Source: Ceratopteris richardii
Taxonomy: Eukaryota; Streptophyta; Polypodiopsida; Polypodiales; Pteridaceae
Direction of reading: 5' to 3'
Length of the DNA: 64,000 bases
Assembly (NCBI GenBank): GCA_020310875.1
Contig: CM035407.1
Coordinates: forward strand, 68,753,158 to 68,817,157
Shown here: piece by piece, positions 1 to 17,411 of the stretch
Numbering within the stretch: the first letter of the stretch is position 1
Layout: each line of letters begins with the position of its first letter
Translations under genes and position numbers: made by a program
The notes under the pieces: generated by a model
Databases searched by the model: none
The model's input: only the letters and a program-made list of their open reading frames with translations
What the model was told of the DNA's origin: nothing

Positions 1-1503
1 CACGATATGTGCGCACCTCGTAACGTATTCAAAGAGGAAAGATGTGTAGAGTATGCTCAGCAAATATGAAGTGTGACGAGCATTTCACATTCAGATACCT
101 ACCGTATACACAGATTGGGGGCGGGGGGGCCGCGGGGGGGGGGGGGGGGGGGGGGGGGTAATATATACAGAGATATGCTGAGGACAACCCCATGACTCTC
201 ACAGTAATTGGCTACATTGAACTACAGAAGACTTAGCATAGATCTTTTCTTCTTTTATTTTGGGAAAGAACAGGGACATGTTCCATTATTCATTATTTCA
301 AGAGGATGAATCCTGGTTATGAATCCCACATTGTGTATGAATCCTGGTTCCTACATCATAGGCAGATTTGAGTCTCACAAAGATCTTAACATTAATTTCT
401 TCCTTTATTTATTTATGTGTGTGCATGTTACATATGGTGAATGTCCAAGGGAGCCCAAGTTCTCATATCAAATCTTAGACAAGGAATGAGATAGTTGTAC
501 ATGCTGCTCTGATCTCATCCATTTATCCTTTCTACCCCTAATATGAGGTGGCATTGAGCAGCAATCCTAATAATGTGAACCCATTCAAAGTCCCCAAGGC
601 AAAGGCTCTCCCAACCTTAAAGTATCCTGAGTATACCCTGAGCTAGAGACCACCAACCTATTCATACAACTTTTGTTGTTATTTCTTCCACGCATGAACG
701 AGATGGCTACAAATAGCTTGCACCTTAAAAGTAGTCTATAGAATTTACACTTCCATGCTGTAGGGACATATACACTCCCAATCTAAAAGCATTGGCATAT
801 GTTCCATGAATAAATGCCTGCGGGGACCAACTTAAAAGTTAAAACTCACAACAAGATTCTAAAAAAATGAAGGGCGGCACAGCATATACTAGAAATCCAA
901 CTGACAGAACAAAATTTATATCAAGTATGGAAAAAATCTGGTAATCAGAGGGAATCGATGAACATATAATCTGTCCTCGCTCTGAAATCTTGAAATGTAA
1001 CCAAGAGTGACACTTAGCCAGACAAATGGTTACATTGGGATAAAACAAAAATACCGTACCACAATAAACTTTGGAGGGACATAGCATTTGCATGCCACCT
1101 GATTATGTAAGTAACATATTGATGGACAAGATGGATTGCAAAACAAATGAATAATTTACAAATGGACAGTCAATATTCCATGCGACCAGGTTTATTGACC
1201 ATTTTTTGGTCTCTTGTGTGATGTAGGACAGCAGAAGAAGATACAGAAATCTCATATCAAGCCTGATCTTTCAGCTATGGATGAAATAAAAATCTGACCA
1301 ATTAAGAGTATAGCCTATGCGTAATATAGGAATCCAATATAATTTCCTATTTTTGAACTGCAGATACACTTGGTGTTGAAGAAAATGAGAGCTTTAGCAC
1401 AGATCAAAGTCCCAGGCACTTCTACTATATGGATTAATGATTGACTAAGCTATAATGAATGGTTGGTTAGAATTAAACAAGCAATATTTTCAATTGCCTA
1501 TGA
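1..1503. other. 3' flank of ProRS gene, no gene seen
   Basis: AT-rich non-coding sequence beyond the ProRS stop codon. Short open frames here have no recognisable family signature. The 3' UTR and poly(A) region of the minus-strand ProRS gene should lie here, but I cannot define its end. Confidence 0.6.
117..158. repeat. poly(G) tract
   Basis: Nearly pure run of G on the plus strand, broken by a few C residues. It is low complexity and prone to slippage and sequencing error. On the other strand it is a C run downstream of the ProRS stop. Confidence 0.9.
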
Positions 1504-1645
1504 TCAATAAGACTTGGCAAATATTGCAACTTCTTTGGCAGCATTCTGTGTCATAAAGCACCTGCCAGAATGAGATGGTTGTTCAAATGGAAAACATCGT
1601 ATTGTAGCTCCTGTTTCTTCCTTTATTCTAGCTTCATCCGCGTCG
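1504..1645 (-). CDS. ProRS terminal exon
   Basis: Encodes the last 46 residues (DADEARIKEETGATIRC to VAIFAKSY) and ends in TGA at 1504-1506. The acceptor is CTGCAG before 1645. The first base completes a Ser codon split from the exon ending at 1910. The closing Tyr is typical of archaeal/eukaryote-type ProRS. Confidence 0.92.
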
Positions 1646-1909
1646 CTGCAGAACAAAATATATCTGAATGTGCTTACAAATGAATACCTACAAGCACCTC
1701 CCATCAAAGCCACATACACATTTTGTACACACGACATCCTAAACCTTGATAAACCAAAAAAAACACAGTACATAATCATCACATTGATCTCCACATATGG
1801 ATAAGCTTATGCAACAGGCTTCACATACAGATTAAGAATGTATTTTGGGGAATCAAACAATGTCAATGCACAATGAACAGTTCATGTGATATGTACGGTC
1901 ACAGAGTAC

Positions 1910-1993
1910 CTTCCTGCCCATGGCCCCCGGGCCCATTTGCCTGCAGCTATGGCAGCTTTCAGATCCTCAAATGATGAAACATCTTCTATATTA
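1910..1993 (-). CDS. ProRS exon
   Basis: 28 codons including split codons (NIEDVSSFEDLK to KWARGPWAG). The acceptor is TGCGCAG and the donor is GT at 1909-1908. It matches the linker plus KWARGP motif of the plant organellar enzyme. Both borders split a Ser codon, so the phase agrees with both neighbours. Confidence 0.9.
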
Positions 1994-2077
1994 CTGCGCA
2001 AATTTATAATAATCAGAAGCTAATCTTGAAGAAACAGAAATCTCCTCTTTCCAAAACATAACCTTGAAGCAACTAAC

Positions 2078-2277
2078 CTATCACGAAAAGACACAGCAAT
2101 GTTGAAAAGGTTGTCCTGAACTTCTTGCAACTTGGCTATCACAAAACTGTGCAACTGACTAGGATCCATTGAAATGCCAAACATCTTTCCACTTTTGCCT
2201 GGTATATCTCTTCTTGATACAACAACGGTCTTGTTTGCCACATCTCTGGGACCAATTTCAATTCTTAAGGGTACACC
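2078..2277 (-). CDS. ProRS exon (anticodon-binding domain end)
   Basis: 66 codons plus two bases, starting GVPLRIEIGPRDV and running through SRRDIPGK to SFRD. The acceptor is CAATAG and the donor GT at 2077-2076. The IGPRD/SRRD segment is a conserved part of class II ProRS anticodon-binding domains. Confidence 0.93.
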
Positions 2278-2470
2278 CTATTGATAGCACCAATCATAAG
2301 CATTAGGGTGAGAAGCGTGATACCACCATAATTCTAAACAAGTTTTCCAGATGTCAATCGTTTTGACGACCATCACTGGCCATCATGGACAAAGTTCTAA
2401 GCACATAATATGCCTCAAATTACAGAGCCATTGTAATCCTCACGACTGTCGGTGCCCAACAACATCCTAT

Positions 2471-2690
2471 CAACGTATATTTAGGTTGGCAGTTTCCAAA
2501 GGTTCCCATTATCAAAATTCACCTCCAATGAAATAATATTATGTTTTTGCAATATGCGACTGATTGATGTATGAAGAGTACAACGTATATTTAGGTTGGC
2601 AGTTTCCAAAGGTTCCCATTATCAAAATTCACCTCCAATGAAATAATATTATGTTTTTGCAATATGCGACTGATTGATGTATGAAGAGTA
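2471..2690. repeat. perfect 110-bp tandem duplication
   Basis: Positions 2471-2580 and 2581-2690 appear identical by eye. The duplication lies in the ProRS intron between the exons at 2277 and 2963 and splits no exon. Identity this high means a recent event or an assembly artefact. Confidence 0.9.
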
Positions 2691-2962
2691 AATGGTTCGT
2701 TACTCATTTGAATGATTAACTTGGCAATTAGAGACAGCCAATTAAAAACGAACCCCCCTGTTCTAAATGGCCATATGGTCCAAGCAAGTGACTTTCAATC
2801 CATCTAAAGACCAAAACACCATGCATGCTAAAACACATTACATAAAAGTTACGGTTTAAACAATGATTCCTATGATTACTTGTGACACTTGACTTCATTA
2901 TTCATAATCAGTCACCAAACAAATATCAATAGAAAGAGATCATGAAAATCAGAGAGGAAAAC

Positions 2963-3124
2963 CTTCATCTCCCAGAAGTTGAACTTCCATCCAGGAGTTT
3001 TTTGCTCAGATGCATCAACCTTAGTCCGGACACCTTCCTTCTTAAGCTGATCATGTACACTTGTTGCTGCAGCCAAGACTGTCTCCTTCTCAGCATCCGT
3101 CTTCCAGATGGGTATAATGACAAC
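2963..3124 (-). CDS. ProRS exon (anticodon-binding domain)
   Basis: 54 codons from VVIIPIWK to TPGWKFNFWEMK. The acceptor is CTACAG before 3124 and the donor GT at 2962-2961. The phase is 0 on both sides. The GWKFNFWEMK end joins GVPLRIEIGP of the next exon, as in known ProRS proteins. Confidence 0.94.
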
Positions 3125-3248
3125 CTGTAGTGTAGGTTTGCATACCATTAGACAGAAAAAGCTTTATCCTATTTATTGTGCTGCCTCAATCAAATCTGAT
3201 TCTGTTGGATTGACAGAAAGCATCAAATGCCAAATAAAAATTCATTAC

Positions 3249-3386
3249 CTGAATAGGTGCCAACCTGGGTGGCAACATTAAACCCATATCATCACCATGG
3301 GTCATGATAATACCTCCAACCATACGTGTGCTGATAGCCCAAGATGTTTGCCAGATATATTGCTGCTCACCTTGACTATCTAGAAA
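3249..3386 (-). CDS. ProRS exon (motif 3)
   Basis: 46 codons from FLDSQGEQQYIW through STRMVGG and MTHGDD to PPRLAPIQ, the class II motif 3 region with its active-site Arg. The donor is GT at 3248-3247. The acceptor is ATGCAG at 3392-3387. Only about 8 bases separate that acceptor hexamer from a 194-bp (GA)n run on this strand, so there is no normal polypyrimidine tract. Confidence 0.94.
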
Positions 3387-3396
3387 CTGCATATAG

Positions 3397-3596
<200 letters not shown>

Positions 3597-3612
3597 CCCT
3601 TCCTGCTGCTCA

Positions 3613-3735
3613 GTCGCCACCATCTGCTGCTCTGCTAGGGTTTTCGCCACCATCTGCTGCTCAGTTTTAGGGTTTTCGCCACCATCTGCTGCTCAGGTTT
3701 AGGGTTTTCGCCACCATCTGCTGTTCGCGCAGCAG
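3613..3735 (+). repeat. 30-32 bp tandem repeats in LINE 5' UTR
   Basis: Four copies of a unit with core CGCCACCATCTGCTG, starting near 3615, 3645, 3677 and 3709. Three are separated by TAGGGTTTT, which resembles a telomere box. Position at the element's 5' end suggests promoter monomers; that role is inference. Confidence 0.85.
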
Positions 3736-3939
3736 TCAGCAGTAGAGCTCGAAGTCACCAGTACTCAGGAGTACAGGCGCAGCAGTTAGATTTGGAGTCC
3801 AAAGTCGGGAAGGCATTAGGGTTTCTGAACTGTCCTTTGAGCTCGAAAGCAGAAGTACAGTCAGTACAAGTCCTCATAGCAGCTTATGGGAAAACTTAGG
3901 GGGCAGACACAACAGTCAAAGAGAGGGCAGAATATCAGA

Positions 3940-4160
<221 letters not shown>

Positions 4161-4185
4161 CCGAGCCCTAATCTTAAACCTTGAA

Positions 4186-4986
4186 ATGGCTCCCATGGAC
4201 CGGAAGGAAGTGGACGACCTTATCGCTAAAGCTCTCAAAGAGGCCAAAAAGGAAGCAGACCGCAACCTCAATATGGAGATACGAAAGATGATGGAAAAGT
4301 TCAAAGGACTCGAAGAACAAGTAATGAATAAAGTCAAAGGACTGGAAGAACAAGTGAAGACTCTCACAGAAGAAAGAGACCATTGGAGGAAAGCTTATGA
4401 GCACATGACCATTGGAGCACATGATCTCCAACGTGGAGATACTCAAAGAAGAAATAAAGAGGGAAATCAAAACAGAGGTAGAATCTACTCGAGAGTCATG
4501 GGTGGAAGTAGTAGACAAAAGGGTTAAGAAGGAAGTTAGGGAAGACATGCAGAAAGAAGAGCTCACACGAGTCCAGGATAAACTTGAGGAGGAGAGGCTT
4601 CGACACACTCAAAGACTTCACATTCGGATTACAGGCCTACCCGAAGGGGTATCACTGAAGGCAGACGCCACTGACATTTGCCATCGACTTGGATAGGAGA
4701 GCATACCTTACACAGACGCATGGAGGGTTCGGAGGGATACATCACGTTTGCGAGCACTCATCCTCAAGATGAGTTCCGAGGAGGCACGGACCTCCTTTTT
4801 TTTAGACTTCGATCGGTACTACATGGACTACCCGGCGGCACCCTCTACATGGACGAGGACCTCACGCGTATGCACGTGGCACACCGACGCGCTTGCATGC
4901 CACAGATACTCCAGGCACGTCGAGAGGGGAGGAAGGCCTTTTACCGTGATGGTAAGGTCTTCATAGATGGACGCCCTATCAAATAG
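4186..4986 (+). pseudogene. LINE ORF1 relic (copy 1)
   Basis: Starts MAPMDRKEVDDLIAKALKEAKKEADRN, as in the intact ORF1 at 40113. The coiled-coil half is readable. A frame change follows near 4400-4440, where the intact copy has MKEEGEIS, and an in-frame TAG lies at 4694-4696 in a Tyr codon. An expanded T run near 4797 shifts the frame again. It ends with DGRPIK and TAG at 4984-4986. Confidence 0.85.
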
Positions 4987-5001
4987 GGCCATGCGGCCTA
5001 T
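4973..5001 (+). promoter_or_regulatory. ORF1/ORF2 junction hairpins with UAG (copy 1)
   Basis: GCCCTAT, CAA, ATAGGGC form a perfect 7-bp inverted repeat whose right arm holds the ORF1 stop TAG (4984-4986). ATAGGGCC, ATGC, GGCCTAT form an overlapping alternative. The same bases cannot pair in both. ORF2 continues in the same frame after the TAG. Confidence 0.7.
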
Positions 5002-7290
5002 GAGACATCACTACACCAGGAGACACCACTCAGAGGAGAAGTGTGGAACTGCAACGGGGCACTCTGGACGCGACCAGACAGAGTCGAGGAGATCCTCGCA
5101 TCACATGACTTTGCGTGCCTCACAGAGACACACAAGAGCCCAGGGAGAGGTCTACCACGCATTGCAGGTTTTCATTGGGAATCTACATTCAGGACTACGA
5201 CGAGACAGACTACAGCGCGAGGATCGGGAGGAGTGGCCATCATATTTCGACAGGAGATACAGAGCCGGATCCATATTATAGGTAGAGATGAGGAGGCACG
5301 ATACATGTTGGTTCGCATAGAGATAGCACAGGGGAGCTCGATTTACATTGCTATATGCTACTTCTCACCAGGCGGATCTCGATACGCAGGACAGGATCTG
5401 GGGGGACCGATCCGAGATAGAGACTCACCATACACAGCGCTTTCAGATGAGATACTACATTACAGCACACTTTCTTCCTTGTGGGGTACTTCAATGGCCG
5501 CACTCAGTCGCATCAATACGAGGCATATGACATGGATCACCCGCATCTCATGAGGGCCAGAGACCCGGTTGAGATTAGCACCAGCGGAGTATCGGCAGAT
5601 ACGGGTGAGGACACCACCGGCTATGGCAGACATCTACTCGAGCTAGGCAGTCGACATCATCGGTGGCCAGGTTCAGGCCGATTTACTTGCTTCCCTCACG
5701 GGGGAGCTGAGAGCACAGTCGACTACATTTTGGGTACTACCTCTGGAGCTTCACTCATCCCTTCACTTAGTATTGGACGACGCCCACTCGGTGATGACCA
5801 CACATTTATTACATTCACACTCTCATCTCCGATTCCATTAGACCCTCCCTCACCCACTGAGATACATACCACGATACACTTCACACACGAGCTCTCACAC
5901 GTTTATGCACACCATTTACACACCCGCCTACTCTCCCTCGATCCATTCTCACCTTTGGACACACTTACATCACATATCACCTCCATCCTACAGGACTAAG
6001 CTCTCCGCAGCTTCCCACACCGCACACATATGCACCCTCCACGCACAGGATCCATGCCCTAGAACCGTTGGTATGATGCAGACTGTCGTGAGCTGCGGAA
6101 GCACCTACGGATTTTAGAGCATAGAGGAGATATTACACACACACAGGCACAGCGTCGCATGCAGAGCCTTACTCGCCGCAAACGGCGAGATTGGGAGGAG
6201 AGACAATATTGGGATATTTACCATTTGCTCATGAGTCGAGACAGTGTAGTGGCATGGCGACATTTGAGAGAGAGGACACAGCAGACACCTATCCGAGACC
6301 CGAGCAGTTGGCATAGCTATGCACGGAGCCTATACGAGATCCAAGACCAGCCTCCCATTCCCAGACCGCACAACCCACGTCCTACTACCTCTGACTTCTT
6401 CACACCCACTATGGTGGGACGCGCTATTGCCCGGCTGCAGCATGGAAGGGCCCATGATCATTTCGGTTTACAGGCAGAGCACCTCATCTATGGAGGCACG
6501 ACTCTCGCACCGCTCATTGCCCATCTCTTCAACCGTGCATTGGTTGAAGGGTTCCCACACTCATGGATTGAGCACACCATAGTGCCCATTCATAAGTCAG
6601 GTGATATTATGGATCCAGCTAGATACCATACGATCATGATTGGCCCTATATTGGCCAAGTTATATGGGGCGGTACTAGAAACAGAGTTGAGTACTCTCTC
6701 TGAGAGGAAGGGCATTAGGTCTCCAGGACATGCAGGTTTCAAACGAGATTACTCTACCATTGACCACATCTTCACTCTGAGATGCCTGATCGACCAGGCG
6801 AGGGTGATCAAGAGGAGATTATATTGTTGCTTTGTGGACTTCCGCAAAGCATTTGACACTGTTCCCAGGGATCGACTCTTCAGACGACTACTTGACATCG
6901 GAGCTCCGGAGGAGATGATATGGGGGATCTACGCCTTATACGAGAGAGTATCTGGTAGAGTCAGATGTCCAGGGGGCTTATCTGATCCACTTGCTAGCAC
7001 TATCGGGGTGAAGCAAGGATGCCCTCTCTCACCCACCCTCTTTGGTCTCTACATTGATGAGATAGTGGACTTCATGGTTTCGAGGTCTGCAGAAGGTCTA
7101 CAGCATCATCTACACGGCCTAGATGACTTTTGCAGACACAGAGGGTTATCTGTGAACCTTGGTAAAACCAAGGTCTTGATCTTTCATACATCAGCACAGG
7201 TACACAGACATAGTTTGTTCACAGCAGCAGGTTGACCGATCGAGGTGGTCGGATCATATGTTTACTTCGGGGTGACATTTACATGCATGT
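4987..7290 (+). pseudogene. LINE ORF2 relic (copy 1)
   Basis: Endonuclease (WNCNG, TETH, then a broken GDFNGR region near 5480) followed by an RT domain. There is a small deletion and frameshift near 5470-5490, TAA at 5997-5999 and TAG at 6060. About 100 bp is missing near 7071, where DEIVDF is joined to SAEGLQHH, removing the YADD catalytic box. The remainder stops shortly after GKTKVLIFH. Confidence 0.85.
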
Positions 7291-7319
7291 TTACTTCAGG
7301 AGATATGATCATACATACA

Positions 7320-10300
7320 TACGGGTCAGGACACCACCGGCTATGGCAGACATCTACTCGAGCTAGGCAGCCGACATCATCTCGTTATATATAACGGGAT
7401 GAATCGTTGGCCAGGTTCAGGCGGACTTACTTGCTTCCCTCACGGGGGAGGTGAGAGCACAGTCGACTACATTTTGGGTACTACCTCTGGAGCTTCACTC
7501 ATCCCTTCACTTAGTATTGGACGACGCCCACTCGGTGCTGACCACACATTTATCACATTCACACTCATCTCCGATTCCATTAGACCTTCCCTCACCCACT
7601 GAGATACATACCATGATACACTTCACACACGAGCTCTCCGATCACATATCACCTCCATCCTACAGGACTCACCTCTCCGAAGCTTCCCACACCGCACACA
7701 TATGCACCCTCCACGCACAGGATCCATGCCCCAAAACCGTTGGTATGATGCAGATTGTCGTGAGCTGCGTAAACACCTACGGATTTTAGAGCATAGAGGA
7801 GATATTACACACACAGGCACAGCGTCGCATGCAGAGCCTTACTCGCCGCAAACGGCGAGATTGGGAGGAGAGACAGTAGTGGGATATTTACCATTTGCTC
7901 ATGAGTCGAGACAGTGTAGTGGCATGGCGACATTTGAGAGAGAGGAGACAACAGACACCTATCCGAGACCAGAGCACTTGGCATAGCTATGCACGGAGCC
8001 TATACGAGATCCCAGACCAGCCTCCCATTCCCAGACCGCAGAGCTCACGTCCTACTACCTCTGACTTCTTCACACCCACTATGGTGGGACGCGCTATTGC
8101 CCGGCTGCAGCATGGCAGGGCCCATGATCATTTCGGTTTACAGGCAGAGCACCTCATCTATGGAGGCACGACTCTCGCACTGCTCATTGCCCATCTCTTC
8201 AACCGTACATTGGTTGAAGGGTTCCCAGACTCATGGACTGAGCACACCATAGTGCCCATTCATAAGTCAGGTGATACTATGGATCCAGCTACATACTGGA
8301 CGAACATGATTGGCCCTATATTGGCCAAGTTATATGGGGCGGTACTAGAGACAGAGTTGAGTACTCTCGCTGAGAGGAAGGGCATCAGGGCTCCAGGACA
8401 GGCAGGTTTCAGACGAGATTACTCTACCATTGACCACATCTTCACTCTGAGATGCCTGATCGACCAGGCCACGGTGAGGAAGAGGAGATTATATTGTTGC
8501 TTTGTGGACTTCCGCAAAGCATTTGACACTATTCCCAGGGATCGACTCTTCAGACGATTAGTTGACATCGGAGCTCCGGAGGAGCCTTATACGAGAGAGT
8601 ATCTGGTAGAGTCAGATGTCCAAGGGGCTTATATGATCCACTTGCTAGCACTATCGGGGTGAAGCAAGGATGCCCTCTCTCACCCACCCTCTTTGGTCTT
8701 TACATTGATGAGATAGTGGACTTCATACAGCAGCAGGGGGGAGATGGCATTGAGGTACACGGGTCCACTGTCCATATTCTTTTATACGCTGCTGATATTG
8801 TATTGGTTTCAGAGTCTGCAGAAGGTCTACACCATCATCTACACGGCCTAGATGACTTTTGCAGACACAGAGGGTTATTTGTGAACCTTGGTAAAACCAA
8901 GGTCTTGATCTTTCATACATCAGCACAGGTACGCAGACATAGTTTGTTCACAGCAGCAAGTGGACCGATCGAGGTGGTCGGATCATATGTTTACTTGGGG
9001 GTGACATTTACAGCAGCATCAGGGGTCTTCTCTATGGCTCAGGCAGCCCGTGACCGCATCACACATGGGTACGCAGCACTAGCTTTGATGGAGAGACAGT
9101 GCCACCAAGCATATTTTCAGGAGCCCCGCACAAAGGGGTGGCTCTTTGACACTTTGGTTACGCCAGCGCTCATGTATGGGGCAGCCATATGGGGACCAGG
9201 ATTAGCTACATCAGTATGGACAGCATTAGAGAGGCCACAGATCCTCATGATTGCCAGACTTATCCGCAGCAAACCTTCAGTACCACATGATATCATTAGA
9301 GCAGAGCTCGCTGCACCACCGATGCTAGTTGAGGCACTATTCCAGACAGTATGCCTATTACACAGACTTCGGAGCATGGATACATAGCGCATTGCTTATC
9401 GTGCTTTCGAGGCATCACGTGATATGGCATTAGCAGGCGACACCTCCTCATGGTATGCACAGACACGAGACTGGCTTGCCCACCATGGCTTTGACATAGA
9501 CAGGCTACCACCACTACAGTACGACTCATGCACCCACCCATAGTTTTTCCATACGTGAAACATACGGCAAACGCATACGGGTATGGAAGTATGAAAAAAG
9601 TATGGAATCTTTTCAAAAATATCATACGTGATATCATACGTATAGCACAAAAAATATTGAAAATTTGAAGTATTATATATATAATCATATAATATTAAAG
9701 ATCAGAATTTTGTTGGCTATTATAGTCTATGGTGTAGTATATATGTATAGATAAAATGAAGAAGAGTATATAAGAGTGAATTTGCATAAAAACAATATGA
9801 AACTGCTATGGATTTACCCTCAACTAGAATCACTGAGAGAGGGGAAAACTTTGAGGTACGAAAAATTTCATACTCCAACCATACGCATACGGGTATGGAA
9901 GTACGGTATTTTTTCCATACGAGTACGAAAATAACTATGCACCCACCTACTCGCTCTCTCATCAAGAGAGGAATAGGATCATTCGTCAAGAGATATGGCA
10001 TACATACATACAGAGGACATGGGTGAGCCCTAGGGGTACATTGCCACCGAAAATGCTCTACTACCGCGAGCATTTTCTACATATATCGCGCACGGGCTTC
10101 ATCGAGATTCCGAGATACATGCAGATCTACCTTCCCCACCACCTACGAGTCGTCATTGGGCAGCTCCGAGTTTCATCACATCGGCTCGAGATTGAGAGGG
10201 GTCGGTCCAGGGGAGTCCCCCGTGAGGAGAGGTGGTGCCCAATATGCCAGACAGAGGTAGAGAGTGAGGAGCATTTTGTTATCAGATGTCCAGCATACTT

Positions 10301-10742
10301 AGACCTACGAGCACAGTTCCAGATCGAGGAGTCATTCCAGCTGCGCATGACTATGGGACACCACAGACGCTTGGGACGCTTTCTCACGGCAGCATACGAG
10401 AGGCGAGAGCGGTCACTACAGCCCATACATCAGCCACGTGTGAGTACCCAGCAGACCATTACACAGTTCTTTCAGCGAGTTGAGCTACATCAGAGAGGTC
10501 CATCTATAGGGCTCACCCTACACCAGGCCGGAGCACAGAGAGCACGGCGCGAACCACGCATGGGCGGATATCGTCGACCACGACTATATCAAGAGGATAT
10601 CTCACGCATCAGGATTGCCTACGACCACATGATGGAACATAGGCGTACCACCACCCCCTGGGTTGTCTTCCTTCAAGAGGGGCTCAGACCACCACCGATG
10701 TACCACATACTACACCCACCCCCACCCATCACCAGTAGCTAG
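7320..10742 (+). pseudogene. LINE ORF2 relic (copy 2)
   Basis: Endonuclease C-terminal part, RT and CCHC region, with a deletion near 7638, a frameshift near 8580 and TAG at 9385-9387. The RT box reads LLYAADIVL (near 8785-8800), so one of the two catalytic Asp residues of YADD is replaced by Ala. The C-terminal CPICQTEVESEEHFVIRC zinc knuckle and the MYHILHPPPP tail are preserved. Confidence 0.88.
9539..9939. mobile_element. hAT-like MITE, 401 bp
   Basis: Begins CATAGTT and ends AACTATG, an inverted terminal match. It is flanked by an 8-bp duplication CACCCACC at 9531-9538 and 9940-9947 inside LINE ORF2 coding sequence, and the uninterrupted LINE copies have that site once. A CATACGGGTATGGAAGTA motif is repeated near both ends. 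There is no transposase. The 8-bp target duplication points to hAT. Confidence 0.85.
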
Positions 10743-10916
10743 AGCGTTTTACTCACATTTTGGATCCCCCCATGTATTAGGTGGCCACTATCTGCAGAGT
10801 CAGAGCCACGTCTCCCCAGCCTTTTCCACCTATACAGCTTTGCGTAGCGATATACTTTTTATTTCATTTTATCTTCTATACAGGGTTACTACACTTGAAC
10901 ATGGTTTTTGTCTCAT

Positions 10917-10932
10917 AGGCCAAGTTTGGCCT
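10917..10932 (+). promoter_or_regulatory. LINE 3' hairpin (copy 2)
   Basis: AGGCCAAGTTTGGCCT forms a 6-bp stem with a 4-nt AGTT loop, close to the 3' terminus. In other LINEs such hairpins are where the reverse transcriptase recognises its RNA. That role is inferred here from position and conservation. Confidence 0.7.
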
Positions 10933-10951
10933 CCAGAAGACGTTAATATGA

Positions 10952-14679
<3,728 letters not shown>

Positions 14680-14855
14680 GGCGTTTTACTCACATTTTGG
14701 ATCCCCAAATGTATTAGGTGGCCACTATCTGCAGAGTCAGAGCCACGTCTCCCTAGCCTTTTCCAGCCCTATATAGCTTTGTGTAGCGATATACCTTTTA
14801 TTTCATTTTATCTTCTACACAGGGTTACTACACTTGTACATGGTTTTTGTCTCAT

Positions 14856-14871
14856 AGGCCAAGTTTGGCCT
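14856..14871 (+). promoter_or_regulatory. LINE 3' hairpin (copy 3)
   Basis: Same AGGCC..GGCCT stem with AGTT loop as copy 2, followed by GACGTTAATATGACTTTC. Confidence 0.7.
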
Positions 14872-14890
14872 CCAGAAGACGTTAATATGA

Positions 14891-16585
<1,695 letters not shown>

Positions 16586-16610
16586 CGAAACCCTAAACCT
16601 AATCTCTGAA

Positions 16611-17396
16611 ATGGCTCCCATGGACAGAAGGGAAATGGATGAACTCATCGCTAAAGCCCTCAAAGAGGCCAAAAAGGATGCAAACCGCAACCTCAATATG
16701 GAGATACGAAAAATGATGGAAAAGTTCAAAGGACTGGAAGAACAAGTAATGGATAAAGTCAAAGGACTCGAAGAACAAGTAAAAACTCTCACAGAAGAAC
16801 GAGATAATTGGAGTACAGCCTATGAAGAGGGGGAGATCTCCAATGTGGAGACACTCAAAGAAGAAATAAAGAAGGAAATCAAAACCGAGGTAGAATCGAC
16901 TCGAGAGTCATGGGTGGAAGTAGTACATAAAAGGGTTAAGAAGGAAGTTAAGGAAGATGTGCAGAAAGAAGAGCTCACACGAGTCCAAGAGACACTTGAG
17001 GAGGAGAGGCTTCGACACACTCGAAGACTTCACATTCGGATTACGGGCCTACCCGAAGGAACATCACCGGAGGCAGATGCCACTAACATTTGCCGTCGAC
17101 TTGGATATGAGACCATGCCCTTCACAGGCGCTTGGAGGGTTGGGCGAGATACATCGCGTTCGCGAGCACTCATCCTTAAGATGAGCTTCGACGAGGCACG
17201 GACCGCCTTTTTTAGACGTCGATCAGTACTGTGTGGACTACCCGACGGCGTCCTCTACATAGACGAGGACCTCACGCGGATGCAGGTGGCACACCGACGC
17301 ACTTGCATGCCACATATACTCCAGGCACGACGAGAGGGGAGGAAGGCCTTTTACCGTGATCGTAAGGTCTTCATAGATGGACGCCCTATCAAATAG
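16611..17396 (+). CDS. LINE ORF1 (copy 5, open)
   Basis: 261 aa plus TAG, starting MAPMDRREMDELIAKALK. The first about 150 residues are charged heptad-rich coiled coil. It continues with LHIRITGLPEG, an RRM-like block as in L1 ORF1p, and ends with a small basic C-terminal domain (ARREGRKAFYRDRKVFIDGRPIK). The role is RNA binding and chaperone activity, inferred from the family. The ATG was chosen because the same start is kept in all copies. Confidence 0.85.
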   Translation: MAPMDRREMDELIAKALKEAKKDANRNLNMEIRKMMEKFKGLEEQVMDKVKGLEEQVKTLTEERDNWSTAYEEGEISNVETLKEEIKKEIKTEVESTRESWVEVVHKRVKKEVKEDVQKEELTRVQETLEEERLRHTRRLHIRITGLPEGTSPEADATNICRRLGYETMPFTGAWRVGRDTSRSRALILKMSFDEARTAFFRRRSVLCGLPDGVLYIDEDLTRMQVAHRRTCMPHILQARREGRKAFYRDRKVFIDGRPIK

Positions 17397-17411
17397 GGCC
17401 ACGCGGCCTAT
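17383..17411 (+). promoter_or_regulatory. ORF1/ORF2 junction hairpins with UAG (copy 5)
   Basis: GCCCTAT/ATAGGGC and ATAGGGCC/GGCCTAT arms as in copy 1. The second loop is ACGC instead of ATGC, so the variation falls in the loop and not the stem. The TAG is at 17394-17396. Confidence 0.7.

Noticed and set aside
9720..10073. Open frames inside the 401-bp MITE
   Set aside because: They have no family signature, cross the MITE/LINE borders and overlap on opposite strands.
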